Source: Clostridia bacterium
Lineage (GTDB): Bacteria; Bacillota; Clostridia; Oscillospirales; CAG-272
NCBI GenBank assembly: GCA_017537175.1
Contig: JAFYLH010000032.1
Location: 84,334 to 148,333 of the forward strand
Reading direction: 5' to 3'
Length of the DNA stretch: 64,000 nucleotides
Positions 33,990 to 42,450 of this stretch are shown piece by piece. Below the pieces are notes generated by a model. The model was not told the origin of the DNA. It made no database searches and saw only the letters and a program-made list of their open reading frames with translations. Every line of letters begins with the position of its first letter. Position 1 is the first letter of the stretch. A program made the position numbers and the translations under genes.

Positions 33990-34006
33990 ATAAATTATGC
34001 ATTTAC

Positions 34007-34285
34007 TTATCTCTGCTTTGTCTTCTTGGGAACAAAGAGAACGATTGCAACTACAAAGGCTACGAGAAGAACTACTGCAACAACGATTGCAACATAGTCC
34101 CAAACAGAGTCACCAAAGCCTGCCCAGCTGCTGTCAGTTGTTTCCTTGGGTTCGGTGTTTTCAACGATCTCCTCCTTGGCTTCCTCACCCGGGAGAGAAC
34201 CGTCAGCGAATACGGGAACAGCTACTGCGGTAAACAGCATGGTCATAACCATAAGAATTGCAAATAATGCTAAGAACTTGTTCAT
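34007..34285 (-). CDS. Small single-pass membrane protein, unknown function
   Basis: The 92-residue product has a signal peptide (MNKFLALFAILMVMTMLFTA... to VFA), a short acidic linker (GEEAKEEIVENTEPKET), one transmembrane helix (VAIVVAVVLLVAFVVAIVLFV) and a basic tail (PKKTKQR). This gives an outside-facing linker of only about 35 residues. AAAGGA lies 11 nt before ATG 34285; a longer frame from 34342 lacks a site. No family is recognised. Confidence 0.7.
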   Translation of the reverse strand: MNKFLALFAILMVMTMLFTAVAVPVFADGSLPGEEAKEEIVENTEPKETTDSSWAGFGDSVWDYVAIVVAVVLLVAFVVAIVLFVPKKTKQR

Positions 34286-34408
34286 TATATAAGAGTCCTT
34301 TCTTGAATAATATTTAAATATATCATTTATAGAGCATAACAAATATATATTAACAGGATATTACAGAAGTTATAACAAATTATGTCTTAAGCAAAAAAGG
34401 TGAAAAAT

Positions 34409-34741
34409 ATGGACACTAAAAGATTCTCTAAAAACGATAACGGCTTTATATGCGCTCATTGCGGTGCCGAGGTAGAGCCTTTGGGATACACCTCCCGCAA
34501 CCACTGTCCGGTATGCCTGTGGTCGCTTCATGTGGATATAAACCCCGGTGACCGTGCAAATGAATGCCGCGCGCCTATGGAGCCCATAGGCTGTGTCACC
34601 GACCCCAAAAAGGGATATATAATCATCCACCGCTGTACCAAGTGCGGAGAGATCAAGCGGAACAAGGCGGCTCACGAGGCAAAGAATCAGCCTGACGATA
34701 TCAAGAAGCTTATCGCTCTTACCGCTAAACATTTAGATTAG
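34409..34741 (+). CDS. RNHCP-domain zinc-binding protein
   Basis: The 110-residue product carries the signature that names the family, RNHCPVCLWSLH, plus FICAHCGAEV and HRCTKCGEIKRNK. These give three CxxC-type pairs that can bind two zinc ions. The function is unknown; members are small cytoplasmic proteins. ATG 34409 behind AAAGGTG is preferred over GTG 34400, which overlaps the ribosome site. A heptamer array starts at its stop codon. Confidence 0.85.
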   Translation: MDTKRFSKNDNGFICAHCGAEVEPLGYTSRNHCPVCLWSLHVDINPGDRANECRAPMEPIGCVTDPKKGYIIIHRCTKCGEIKRNKAAHEAKNQPDDIKKLIALTAKHLD

Positions 34742-35006
34742 TTAGGAGTGAGGAGTTAGGAGTTAGGAGTTGTGGTTGAAAACCGCAGTAGCGGTTTTCT
34801 TCTGAAATCAATTATACAAACGGTAATAATAAGTTATCAAATGCTGCATAAGGCAGCACCACAAAAACAACTCAAGTTATATAATCAATGCGAAGCTTTT
34901 CGTTTAACGCGAAAAGCTTCCTTAACTCCTAACTCCTAACTCCTAACTCCTAACTCCTAACTCCTAACTCCTAACTCCTAACTCCTAACTCCTAATTCCT
35001 AACTCC
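34742..35006. repeat. Composite heptamer repeat element
   Basis: The left arm has about four TTAGGAG-type units (34742-34770). A hairpin GAAAACCGC AGTA GCGGTTTTC (34778-34799) follows, then about 90 bp of AT-rich spacer and a hairpin GAAGCTTTTCG/CGAAAAGCTTC (34892-34920). The right arm has about eleven CTCCTAA units (34924-35006). The arms are complementary, so the whole element is an inverted repeat. It fills the gap between the RNHCP gene and the MinD-like gene. Confidence 0.8.
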
Positions 35007-35026
35007 CCTCTCTTCCTAACTTTTTA

Positions 35027-35055
35027 TTGACTTATACCGACTTTTATGGTATTAT
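35027..35055 (+). promoter_or_regulatory. Promoter of the MinD-like gene
   Basis: TTGACT (35027-35032), 17 bp, TATTAT (35050-35055), immediately right of the heptamer array. Confidence 0.6.
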
Positions 35056-35082
35056 ATATTTAAGTATGATTGGGAGGTAGCT

Positions 35083-35868
35083 ATGTCAAAAACCAATATA
35101 ATTATGATAACCTCCTGTAAGGGCGGTGTGGGTAAGACTACCGTATGTGCCAATCTGGGTATGACCCTTGCAAAGCTGGGTAAAAAGACCCTTATGCTGG
35201 ACTGCGACTTTGGTATGAGATGTCTTGACCTGGTATGCGGACTTGAGGACAGGTGTATGTATGACCTGTGCGATGTGGTGGTAAGGCATATAAGCTATGA
35301 CAAGGCAATAGTCCGTGACGAGCGCAGCGAAAATCTCTATTTTCTTGCCGCACCCTACAGATATGAAAATGATATAGAGCCCTCCGATTTTAAGAGCTTC
35401 ATTGACGGAGTATCCCAAGCCCTTGAGCTTGACTATATACTTATCGATACCCACGGCGGCAACGGTCCCGAGATAGAGCTGGGAGCAGCGGTATGCGATA
35501 CCGCACTTATAGTTGCCACACATCAGAGCGCATCCCTAAGGGCCGCAGAGCGCACAAACCAAAGGCTTTGCGATCTTGGTGTGCCCAAGACTCAGCTTAT
35601 TATCAACTGCTTTGACGCAGACGGAGTAAAAAGCGGAGATATGCCGGGTATCATAGATATAATCGACAAGACCTCTGTCAAGCTTATAGGTGTTATACCT
35701 ACAGACCATACCTTTGTATTGGCACAGCGCAGCGGAAAGCTTGTGGACAGCTTTGGTATAACCAACACGGTAAGGGCGTTCTTCAATATAGCTCTGCGCT
35801 TGGAGGGAATGAGCATTCCTCTTATGAAGGATTTTAAAAAAACAGACAGAAGAATTATTTTAAAATAA
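35083..35868 (+). CDS. MinD/ParA-type P-loop ATPase
   Basis: The 261-residue product has the deviant Walker A CKGGVGKTTVCANLG (residues 12-26), LMLDCDFGMRCLDLVCGL and LIDTHGGNGPEIELG as switch region. This fits MinD-like ATPases that place the division septum or other cell-pole cargo. The C-terminus (LMKDFKKTDRRIILK) is basic and lacks an obvious strongly hydrophobic membrane helix. No minC or minE gene is near, so it could be MinD or a FlhG/MinD paralogue. A consensus promoter precedes it. In many Clostridia minD and mgsA lie together, as here. Confidence 0.75.
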   Translation: MSKTNIIMITSCKGGVGKTTVCANLGMTLAKLGKKTLMLDCDFGMRCLDLVCGLEDRCMYDLCDVVVRHISYDKAIVRDERSENLYFLAAPYRYENDIEPSDFKSFIDGVSQALELDYILIDTHGGNGPEIELGAAVCDTALIVATHQSASLRAAERTNQRLCDLGVPKTQLIINCFDADGVKSGDMPGIIDIIDKTSVKLIGVIPTDHTFVLAQRSGKLVDSFGITNTVRAFFNIALRLEGMSIPLMKDFKKTDRRIILK

Positions 35869-35920
35869 AGACAGCGCTACAACGCAAATTTATATATAAT
35901 AAATAGAAGGGGTGAAGCAA

Positions 35921-36340
35921 GTGCATATAGCAATTATAGCAGACGACAAGAAAAAGGAATTAATGACCCAGTTCTGTATAGCATACTGCGGTATACTGAC
36001 CAAGCACGAGCTCTGTGCTACAAACATCACCGGTAAATATATATCCGAGGCAACCGGACTTGAGATAGAAAAGCTTATGGCAGGCTCTGTAGGCGGACTC
36101 CAGCAGATACTGTCCCGTGTGGCTTATGACGAGATAGATATGGTGCTTTATATGCGTGACCCCGATGCCTACCATTCTATGGACGAAAAGGAATCGATCG
36201 ATAACTTGTTCAGGCTTTGCGATATACACAGCGTACCTCTTGCTACCAACATCGCCACGGCAGAGGTGCTGATCAACGGTCTTGAGCGCGGAGATCTTGC
36301 ATGGAGAGAAATATATAATCCCAAGGTTAAATACTTCTAA
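35921..36340 (+). CDS. Methylglyoxal synthase-like protein lacking catalytic residues
   Basis: The 139-residue product aligns end to end with MgsA by fold markers: IAIIADDKKKELM, TGKYISEATGLEIE, RDPDAY, RLCDIHSVPLATNIATAEVL. Residues needed for methylglyoxal formation differ. The His-Asp of AHDKKK is ADDKKK, the base Asp in the GGDQQ loop is Leu (GGLQQ), and the PHEPD His segment is SMDEKE. It is probably an inactive paralogue, perhaps a phosphate or ligand sensor. GTG 35921 behind AAGGGG is chosen; GTG 35912 overlaps that site. It follows the MinD-like gene by 52 bp, likely co-transcribed. Confidence 0.8.
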   Translation: MHIAIIADDKKKELMTQFCIAYCGILTKHELCATNITGKYISEATGLEIEKLMAGSVGGLQQILSRVAYDEIDMVLYMRDPDAYHSMDEKESIDNLFRLCDIHSVPLATNIATAEVLINGLERGDLAWREIYNPKVKYF

Positions 36341-36351
36341 AAAAACATATA

Positions 36352-36380
36352 CTAAAAGCAGGCGGCATGCCTGCTTTTAG
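36352..36380 (+). terminator. Terminator after the MgsA-like gene
   Basis: CTAAAAGCAGGC / GCCTGCTTTTAG, perfect 12-bp stem; the T-run after it is short. Confidence 0.6.
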
Positions 36381-36408
36381 TTTAGCATCATACGGAAGGA
36401 AACAAAAA

Positions 36409-37653
36409 ATGATAATTAAGACAGCACAGATACTGTGCGTAGGCACAGAGATACTACTGGGTGATATAATCAATACCAACGCGGCATATCTGTCCCGCGA
36501 GCTTGCCGCCTTAGGCATCTCACAGTACAGACAGAGTGTTATCGGCGATAATAGTGAAAGACTGGAGGCAACAATAAAGGATTGCCTTAAGGACTGCGAT
36601 CTTCTCATAATGACAGGGGGACTTGGTCCCACCTATGACGATATTACCAAGGAAACTGCGGCAAGGTCAATAGGCAGAGGTCTTTATGAGGATAAAGAGG
36701 TTCTTAAACAAATAGAGCATTATTTCAAAAAGCGGGGACGCACAATGACCGATAACAACCGCAAGCAGGCAAATGTTATCGAGGGATCTGTAGTGTTAAA
36801 TAACAGCTGCGGAACAGCCCCCGGTGTATTCTGCGAGGCAAACGGTAAGATTATTATCCTCTTGCCCGGCCCGCCCTCCGAGATGACTGCTATGTGGCAG
36901 AACGAGGCAAAGCCTCTTGTGGCAGAGCGCTGCGACAGAGTACTTGTATCAAGGAATATCAACCTTGTGGGTATAGGTGAGTCTGCCGTTGCCGAAAAGC
37001 TGGGGGATATGATGGTAAAGGCCGTAAACCCCACCATTGCGCCCTACTGTAAGACAGGAGAGGTAAGACTTAGGGTCACAGCATCAGCCGATACAAGAGA
37101 AAAGGCACTTGCCATGTGTCTTGATACTGTAGATGAGATCAAGGCCACCGAGGTGGGAAAGTACATCTACGGCTATGACACCACCCTTGAGGAGGCGGTG
37201 ATCAATACCCTCAGAAGAAAGAACAAGATACTCTCCACAGCCGAGAGCTGCACGGGTGGACTTATAGCTAAGATGATAACCGATGTACCGGGAGCGTCAG
37301 ATGTGTTCTTTGGCGGTGTCAACAGCTATCATAATATTATAAAAAACAAGGTGCTGGGTGTATCGAGCCGCAGTCTTGACAAATACGGAGCGGTATCTCA
37401 TCAGGTTGCCGTTAAGATGGCAGAGGGTGTACAGGCACTTATGAACTCGGATATCAGCGTTGCCGTAACAGGTATTGCAGGTCCGGGAGGCGGTACCGAA
37501 GAAAAGCCGGTGGGTCTGGTATATATAGCAGTTTGCTACAACGGTAAGACCACCGTAAAGAAATACAGGTTCGGACACAGACTCTCCCGCGAAAAGATAA
37601 GAGAGCTTACCGCGGTAAATGCGTTGTCTGATGTATTGGAAATAATAAAATAA
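36409..37653 (+). CDS. cinA: CinA-like competence/damage-inducible protein, NMN deamidase
   Basis: The 414-residue product has an N-terminal MoCF-like domain (ILCVGTEILLGDIINTNAAY, TGGLGPTYDDIT, LPGPPSEMTAM) and a C-terminal PncC nicotinamide-mononucleotide amidohydrolase domain (STAESCTGGLIAKMITDVPGAS, VAVTGIAGPGGGTEEKPVG). It recycles NMN in NAD metabolism; the N-domain is an ADP-ribose pyrophosphatase in relatives. GGAAGGAAAC lies before ATG 36409, and the upstream ATG at 36367 lies in the preceding terminator. Confidence 0.93.
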   Translation: MIIKTAQILCVGTEILLGDIINTNAAYLSRELAALGISQYRQSVIGDNSERLEATIKDCLKDCDLLIMTGGLGPTYDDITKETAARSIGRGLYEDKEVLKQIEHYFKKRGRTMTDNNRKQANVIEGSVVLNNSCGTAPGVFCEANGKIIILLPGPPSEMTAMWQNEAKPLVAERCDRVLVSRNINLVGIGESAVAEKLGDMMVKAVNPTIAPYCKTGEVRLRVTASADTREKALAMCLDTVDEIKATEVGKYIYGYDTTLEEAVINTLRRKNKILSTAESCTGGLIAKMITDVPGASDVFFGGVNSYHNIIKNKVLGVSSRSLDKYGAVSHQVAVKMAEGVQALMNSDISVAVTGIAGPGGGTEEKPVGLVYIAVCYNGKTTVKKYRFGHRLSREKIRELTAVNALSDVLEIIK

Positions 37654-37655
37654 AC

Positions 37656-37683
37656 AAAAGGATGCTTGGTTAAGCATCCTTTT
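37656..37683. terminator. Bidirectional terminator shared by cinA and the GT2-LtaS gene
   Basis: AAAAGGATGCTT GGTT AAGCATCCTTTT between convergent stops; it overlaps the last bases of the minus-strand gene. Confidence 0.75.
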
Positions 37684-40600
37684 AGTTTTGTATTTCGCGG
37701 AAATAATCATATTTTTGTATCAGGTCATTCTTTTGTATAAGAGAGCTTACCAGGGCGCTCATTTCGGCAACATAATCGGGGTCATCGGTCTCGCCCGAGA
37801 TCACCTCGCCGTTTTCGGCATAGATGCTTCCGTCATACCAGGAATAGTCGCTGAAGAAAACATATCCGCTGTATTCATCTGACATAATATCCTTACCGAT
37901 ATAGCTTTCGTCATTGTATTCTATCCCGAACATATTCAGCAGTGTAGGCAGAATATCTATCTGGGAATTGACCTTGTCAACCGTTACGCTCTGTGTATCC
38001 TTGCTCCAGATGAAGAAGGGGGTATGATTGATAAGATTGTTCTCGGTGATCTTACCGTTATTTTCAAGTATAGTCTTGTCCTTAAGTGTGTACAGATAGT
38101 GGTCGGAAAATGCCACAATAACAGTATCGTCTGCCAAGCCCCGTTCCTCCAGCTCCTTAAGCAAAAGTCCTACCATATTATCGGTTTCCCTTGCCAGCAG
38201 GCGGACACAGTCCTCTTCGGTCAAGTCGGGTATATCCTTTCCGTATTTCTCAGTGGCAAGCAGATTTCCCTTATAATCCTCTGTTGTGAAGGGAGTATGG
38301 GGGGTAAAGGTTATAATATAGTGTAAAAACGGCCCGTCTGTGTCGAACATAGCATTATTGAACTCCTCGTTCAGTATCAGCTCACGGTCAAGCTCATAGC
38401 TCTTGTCCGTATATTCGGTGCTGTCAAGGAGACCGAAGTAATTATCGTAACCCCAGTTTTTATAGTTCAGACCGCGGGAATAATATTCCCCTGTGTTCAT
38501 ATGGAAGGCATTGACGCTGTATCCAAGGGAGCTGAAAATATTGGGCAGGGATTGGGAATAGAAATTGGAGGTAAAGGTATATGCGTTGCGGTAGTAGGTT
38601 ACGGGGGTAATAAAGCCTGTGTTTACCGCAAGCTCTGAATTAAAGGTGGAGCCTCCGCCTGTATAATAGGAATAGTGCTGTGTGAAGCTTATGGAGCTTT
38701 GCTGCATACCGTAAAGGTTAGGCATATCCTCCTCGGTCAGAAGCCAGTCGTCTATACCCTCCAACTGCAGGAAGATCACATTCTCACCCTCAAATATTCC
38801 TGTATACTCGTTTTCCTTGTGGGGGGTGCTTGATGCAAACATTTCTTCAAGTGCTTTTTCATCCTCGGGGGTCATTTCGGACTCGGACTCAAAAACAGAG
38901 GTGAAGAAGTCGCGGACACAGTACTCGTAAAATCCGCTGACCTTTATGTTTTTGTTGCTGTCATTGAAGCTTCTGTAAACATTTGCGGGATTACGCCAGG
39001 AGTCCCACTTAAGGGTATCGTTCATCCTGCCGTACATCAGGGGAGTCAAAGCGTGCAGCAGAACAAATATCAATATGCCCGCTATCAAAAGCTTGTGTCT
39101 TGATTTTTTATGCTTTGGTATCAGTATTATTGCAATGACTGCCGATATAAGTATAACTACGGCTATAACAAATACCAAGGGATCGGTAGATTTGACCGTA
39201 TCCCATATATAGGATTTTCCCGCCCCTGCCATAGTTAACATCTTAAAGGGGAAGAAGAAGCCTGTATATGAAAAATAGATACTGTTGGTCAAAAATGCTA
39301 CAAAAAACAGACCAAAGGAAATGCCGTATACAATCCTGCCGAATATACGGGGCAGAGCTGCGGTGGTTACAAGGATCACAGCCACCCATAATACCGAAAA
39401 GATGATCGACGGTGCCACCATCTTAGCCTGATGGTAATTGATGTCTGCCGCAAGGATGCGTATAAATACATCCATCATAACAAAGGGCAGTGCGGCAACA
39501 ATATAGGGCAGGCAGGCTTTGAATACCCTCTTTGCCCTACCTGAGTGCTGCTTTTGTTCCTTTTTTGAAATATCGGAGTCCTTGTTACCTGCAATGTCGG
39601 TTATAGTCACCTTGCTTGTGTGGGGTATGGGCTTCCAGGTAACCTTGACAAAAAGTGCCGCATAGGTAGTATAGCGGTGTATAGAGTCAAACACGGGGAA
39701 GGTCAGGCAGTAGAGCAGCTTTTTGTACCAAGGGATATATATAATGCGTTTGCGTTCGGTTATAAATACATATACCGCAATGGGTATGTTCTTTATGTAT
39801 GACCACGCCTTGGATATTGCTCTGAGGGCTATGAGGACACCTATACTTGACAGTATGGCAGTTATACCGGGCTCTACCTTTACTGTTGCATCTCCGAATA
39901 TGAAATACAAAAGCTTTATTACCCAGTTTCCGCTGGTGGCGGTGAACATAATGCGTTCATAGCCTTGAGTATAGCTGATAACGGCTGTTACTGTCACGGT
40001 AAAGATGATCCATCTTACAAGGAATATGACCGACAAGGGACAAAGCTGACGCAGGGTGTCAAAGGAGGCTACACGGTGTCTGATGCTTTCTGTAAAACGA
40101 CCCTTAAGGGTAGGCTTACGCAGCTCCTTGTCGGCATAACGGTTGCCGAAAATTACATTTTTAAGCAAAGCCCAGCCTTTTTCCTTAAATGCAATAAGAT
40201 GTCCCTTTGACCAACGCAGTCTTTGGCGCAGAGCTATCCTTATACTGGTAGGCTGCTCGTCATAGAACATAGCCGAATCGTTGTAGGATATTTCGTATCC
40301 GCGGGCAACAGCATCGGCGGTAAAGGCTCTGTCCTCGGTAAGGGAGGTGTATTTCCATCCGTCCTTGACAAAAATGTTGGAGAAAAGAAAGCCTGTTCCC
40401 TGTATGTTGGTTGCCAGTCTTAAAAAAGAACGTGCTCTGTGGTTTTTGCGGCTGGAACGCAGCCAATGGAGCGCATATGTGGAGGCAACCCAGTTTTCGT
40501 CAAAGTTTTTGGTGTTACGGTAGGATGTGATTATCTTAAGACCTGCATCAAAGGACTCGTTCATACGACTTACATAGTCGGGATAAAGCAGGTTGTCCGC

Positions 40601-41041
40601 ATCGAATATGAAATAGCCTTCAAAGCTGTCACAGCCATAGTCACGGTCTATACATTCAAAGAGATATTTAAGGGCAAAGCCTTTTGTTCGCTCTGTATCA
40701 TTAAACCTTTCATAACAGACAGCACCCTTGGAGCGGGCGACCTCGGCGGTAGAATCGGTACAGTTGTCTGCCACAACAAAGACCGACAGAAGCTCGGCGG
40801 GATAATCCTGAGCTGCAATGCTGTCCAAAAGATTACCTATTACCGCCTCTTCGTTTCTTGCGGCAATGCATATTGCATATTTGTGCTGCTTTTTGGCGGG
40901 AGCGAATTTACGGGTGAAGAAAAAGCCTATTATCCAATATACTCCGAATATGGTTGAGAACATAAACAGAAAAACATCAAAAAACTTTGAAGTGATGCTT
41001 GATGTAAAGAAATAGACAATAGCATCTGTTAAAAATTGCAT
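37682..41041 (-). CDS. Fused glycosyltransferase family 2 / LTA-synthase-like membrane protein
   Basis: The 1119-residue product joins two enzymes. After one membrane helix (about 20-42), a GT2 domain spans about 55-330 (IAARNEEAVIGNLLDSI, FIFDADNLLYPDY, RQRLRWSKGH, an R-QRLRW acceptor motif). Three membrane helices and a second membrane bundle (about 500-660) follow. An LtaS/sulfatase-type domain covers about 735-1090: VIFLQLEGID, GGGSTFNSELAVN with the candidate catalytic Thr, FTPHTPF and VAFSDHYLY metal ligands. LtaS transfers glycerol-phosphate from phosphatidylglycerol; the GT2 part could build the glycolipid anchor. GAGG lies before ATG 41041. The intact reading frame argues against an assembly artefact. 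Confidence 0.85.
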   Translation of the reverse strand: MQFLTDAIVYFFTSSITSKFFDVFLFMFSTIFGVYWIIGFFFTRKFAPAKKQHKYAICIAARNEEAVIGNLLDSIAAQDYPAELLSVFVVADNCTDSTAEVARSKGAVCYERFNDTERTKGFALKYLFECIDRDYGCDSFEGYFIFDADNLLYPDYVSRMNESFDAGLKIITSYRNTKNFDENWVASTYALHWLRSSRKNHRARSFLRLATNIQGTGFLFSNIFVKDGWKYTSLTEDRAFTADAVARGYEISYNDSAMFYDEQPTSIRIALRQRLRWSKGHLIAFKEKGWALLKNVIFGNRYADKELRKPTLKGRFTESIRHRVASFDTLRQLCPLSVIFLVRWIIFTVTVTAVISYTQGYERIMFTATSGNWVIKLLYFIFGDATVKVEPGITAILSSIGVLIALRAISKAWSYIKNIPIAVYVFITERKRIIYIPWYKKLLYCLTFPVFDSIHRYTTYAALFVKVTWKPIPHTSKVTITDIAGNKDSDISKKEQKQHSGRAKRVFKACLPYIVAALPFVMMDVFIRILAADINYHQAKMVAPSIIFSVLWVAVILVTTAALPRIFGRIVYGISFGLFFVAFLTNSIYFSYTGFFFPFKMLTMAGAGKSYIWDTVKSTDPLVFVIAVVILISAVIAIILIPKHKKSRHKLLIAGILIFVLLHALTPLMYGRMNDTLKWDSWRNPANVYRSFNDSNKNIKVSGFYEYCVRDFFTSVFESESEMTPEDEKALEEMFASSTPHKENEYTGIFEGENVIFLQLEGIDDWLLTEEDMPNLYGMQQSSISFTQHYSYYTGGGSTFNSELAVNTGFITPVTYYRNAYTFTSNFYSQSLPNIFSSLGYSVNAFHMNTGEYYSRGLNYKNWGYDNYFGLLDSTEYTDKSYELDRELILNEEFNNAMFDTDGPFLHYIITFTPHTPFTTEDYKGNLLATEKYGKDIPDLTEEDCVRLLARETDNMVGLLLKELEERGLADDTVIVAFSDHYLYTLKDKTILENNGKITENNLINHTPFFIWSKDTQSVTVDKVNSQIDILPTLLNMFGIEYNDESYIGKDIMSDEYSGYVFFSDYSWYDGSIYAENGEVISGETDDPDYVAEMSALVSSLIQKNDLIQKYDYFREIQN

Positions 41042-41147
41042 ATAATATACCTCAAAAAAATGGCAAATGGGCGGGATTTATATAACTAACAAAACAATAT
41101 TATACCATAATCCCGCAGTTTTGACAATATGTAATTAATCAAACAAA
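41042..41147. other. Promoter-bearing spacer upstream of the GT2-LtaS gene
   Basis: Short AT-rich spacer; on the minus strand it should contain the promoter for the fusion gene, but no clean consensus was identified. Confidence 0.35.
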
Positions 41148-41471
41148 AAGGGTGTAAGTAACTTACACCCTTCAGCGTGTCGATAAACCTATCGACACGC
41201 TGGCAGACTTTGAAAAAGGAAGTGTCGGTTTTCGTCAAGCCGACTCGTCGGCGTACTAAGTACGGTAGAGACGGCTTGGCGGAAAAGTGTGAAAAAGTGG
41301 TGTATATTCGACATATACACCACTTTTGAATACTTATCAGACTATATTGGGAGATATAGTCATTATATAACAATTGTTCGTTAGACGGTGTGATGATCTG
41401 AAAAAATATTTTTTCAACACGGCCGACCGACTTTTTCGACAGTCTGAAGGGTGTAAGTAACTTACACCCTT
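41148..41471. repeat. 324-bp hairpin-rich repeat element (MITE-like)
   Basis: Both ends carry the same 25-bp palindrome, AAGGGTGTAAGT A ACTTACACCCTT (41148-41172 and 41447-41471). Inside are CAGCGTGTCGATA/TATCGACACGCTG (41173-41202), CAAGCCG...CGGCTTG enclosing GCCGACTCGTCGGC and GTAC/GTAC, AAAGTGGTGTATAT/ATATACACCACTTT and ACTATAT/ATATAGT. Sub-terminal CAGACTTTGAAAAAG and CTTTTTCGACAGTCTG resemble inverted ends. It has no coding capacity and directly follows the kinase stop codon. Confidence 0.75.
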
Positions 41472-42443
41472 TTAATTATCGCTGTATTTATAAATAAAGT
41501 CCTTATATTCTTCCTTTAAGAATTCTATCATCTCATCAGTGATCTCCTCGCCGTCATAGTGGGGCTTTGCCAGCACACCGCCGATGATAGGCTCAAAGTA
41601 GGGAGCAAGGACCTGTCTTTCGGGCTGGAAGGCGTGTATATACTCGGTATATGCCTCAAACATAAGCTTATCGTTCTTCCAATGTCCGCCCTCGGTTACA
41701 ATAGGTATATCAACGGGGGCATCAGAGCGGTTTATAAGACCTATGGTCTGTTCAGCTAAACGGGCAGCACATTCTCTGAGAAGATGCTTTGCTATCTCGT
41801 CGCCTCTTCTTGCCGCCTTACCCACACAGGGGGCACAGCTTGCAAGGGCGGGAATGGGATCTCTGCCCTCAAAGTGGTATACATTATAGCCTGCCTCGCC
41901 TATATCCTCGGCATTAAAATGCTCGCAGATAAACTTGGTCATAAGGGTAGAGGGGCCGCGCTTTTCGTATTCCTTGATGCACTCGGCAAAGGCCATACGC
42001 GCCATATGGTATCCGCTTCCCTCATCGTGAATAACAGAGCCGAATGCACCTGCCTCGTAGCAGGTCTTTTCGTCCTTGGGCCAGAAGATAACAGAGCCTG
42101 TGCCCGAAAGTGCTGTAATGGCAGAGCCGTATACAAATGCGGCCAAGAGGCCCATCTTTGCCTCACCGCTTACATGGTTTTCGTTATTTACCTTGATCTT
42201 TTCCTTAAGAGTACCAAGGATTATGCCGGAAAAAGCACCGTATACATTTTCGATCTCGGTAACGCCCGTGCCGTCAAGCAGCTCGTCCATGAGCTTGTGG
42301 GCATTGGCAGATACTGTTTCACGGCTGGTGGAGGCGGTATTCATACCGGTCATTCTTGCGTGTCTTATTTTTTTGAGATTTTCGTCAAAGAGGATGGCCT
42401 CTACCTTGGAGCCGCCACCGTCAAAAGCTACATAGTACTTCAT
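41472..42443 (-). CDS. N-acetylglucosamine kinase-type BadF/BadG family protein
   Basis: The 323-residue product is an ASKHA-fold sugar kinase. Phosphate loops are FDGGGSKVEAILFDE (residues 6-20) and ALSGTGSVIF; AGAFGSVIHDEGSGYHMA matches the N-acetylglucosamine kinase/BadF-ATPase group, which also includes N-acetylmuramic acid and glucosamine kinases. GAGGAC precedes the ATG. It is the last gene of a minus-strand set with an SIS-domain protein and a DUF554 membrane protein, pointing to amino-sugar or cell-wall sugar recycling. Confidence 0.8.
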   Translation of the reverse strand: MKYYVAFDGGGSKVEAILFDENLKKIRHARMTGMNTASTSRETVSANAHKLMDELLDGTGVTEIENVYGAFSGIILGTLKEKIKVNNENHVSGEAKMGLLAAFVYGSAITALSGTGSVIFWPKDEKTCYEAGAFGSVIHDEGSGYHMARMAFAECIKEYEKRGPSTLMTKFICEHFNAEDIGEAGYNVYHFEGRDPIPALASCAPCVGKAARRGDEIAKHLLRECAARLAEQTIGLINRSDAPVDIPIVTEGGHWKNDKLMFEAYTEYIHAFQPERQVLAPYFEPIIGGVLAKPHYDGEEITDEMIEFLKEEYKDFIYKYSDN

Positions 42444-42450
42444 TTTGTCC

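Noticed and set aside
34922..35006. CRISPR or telomere-like repeat
   Set aside because: Plain 7-bp tandem repeat without spacers; no associated genes.
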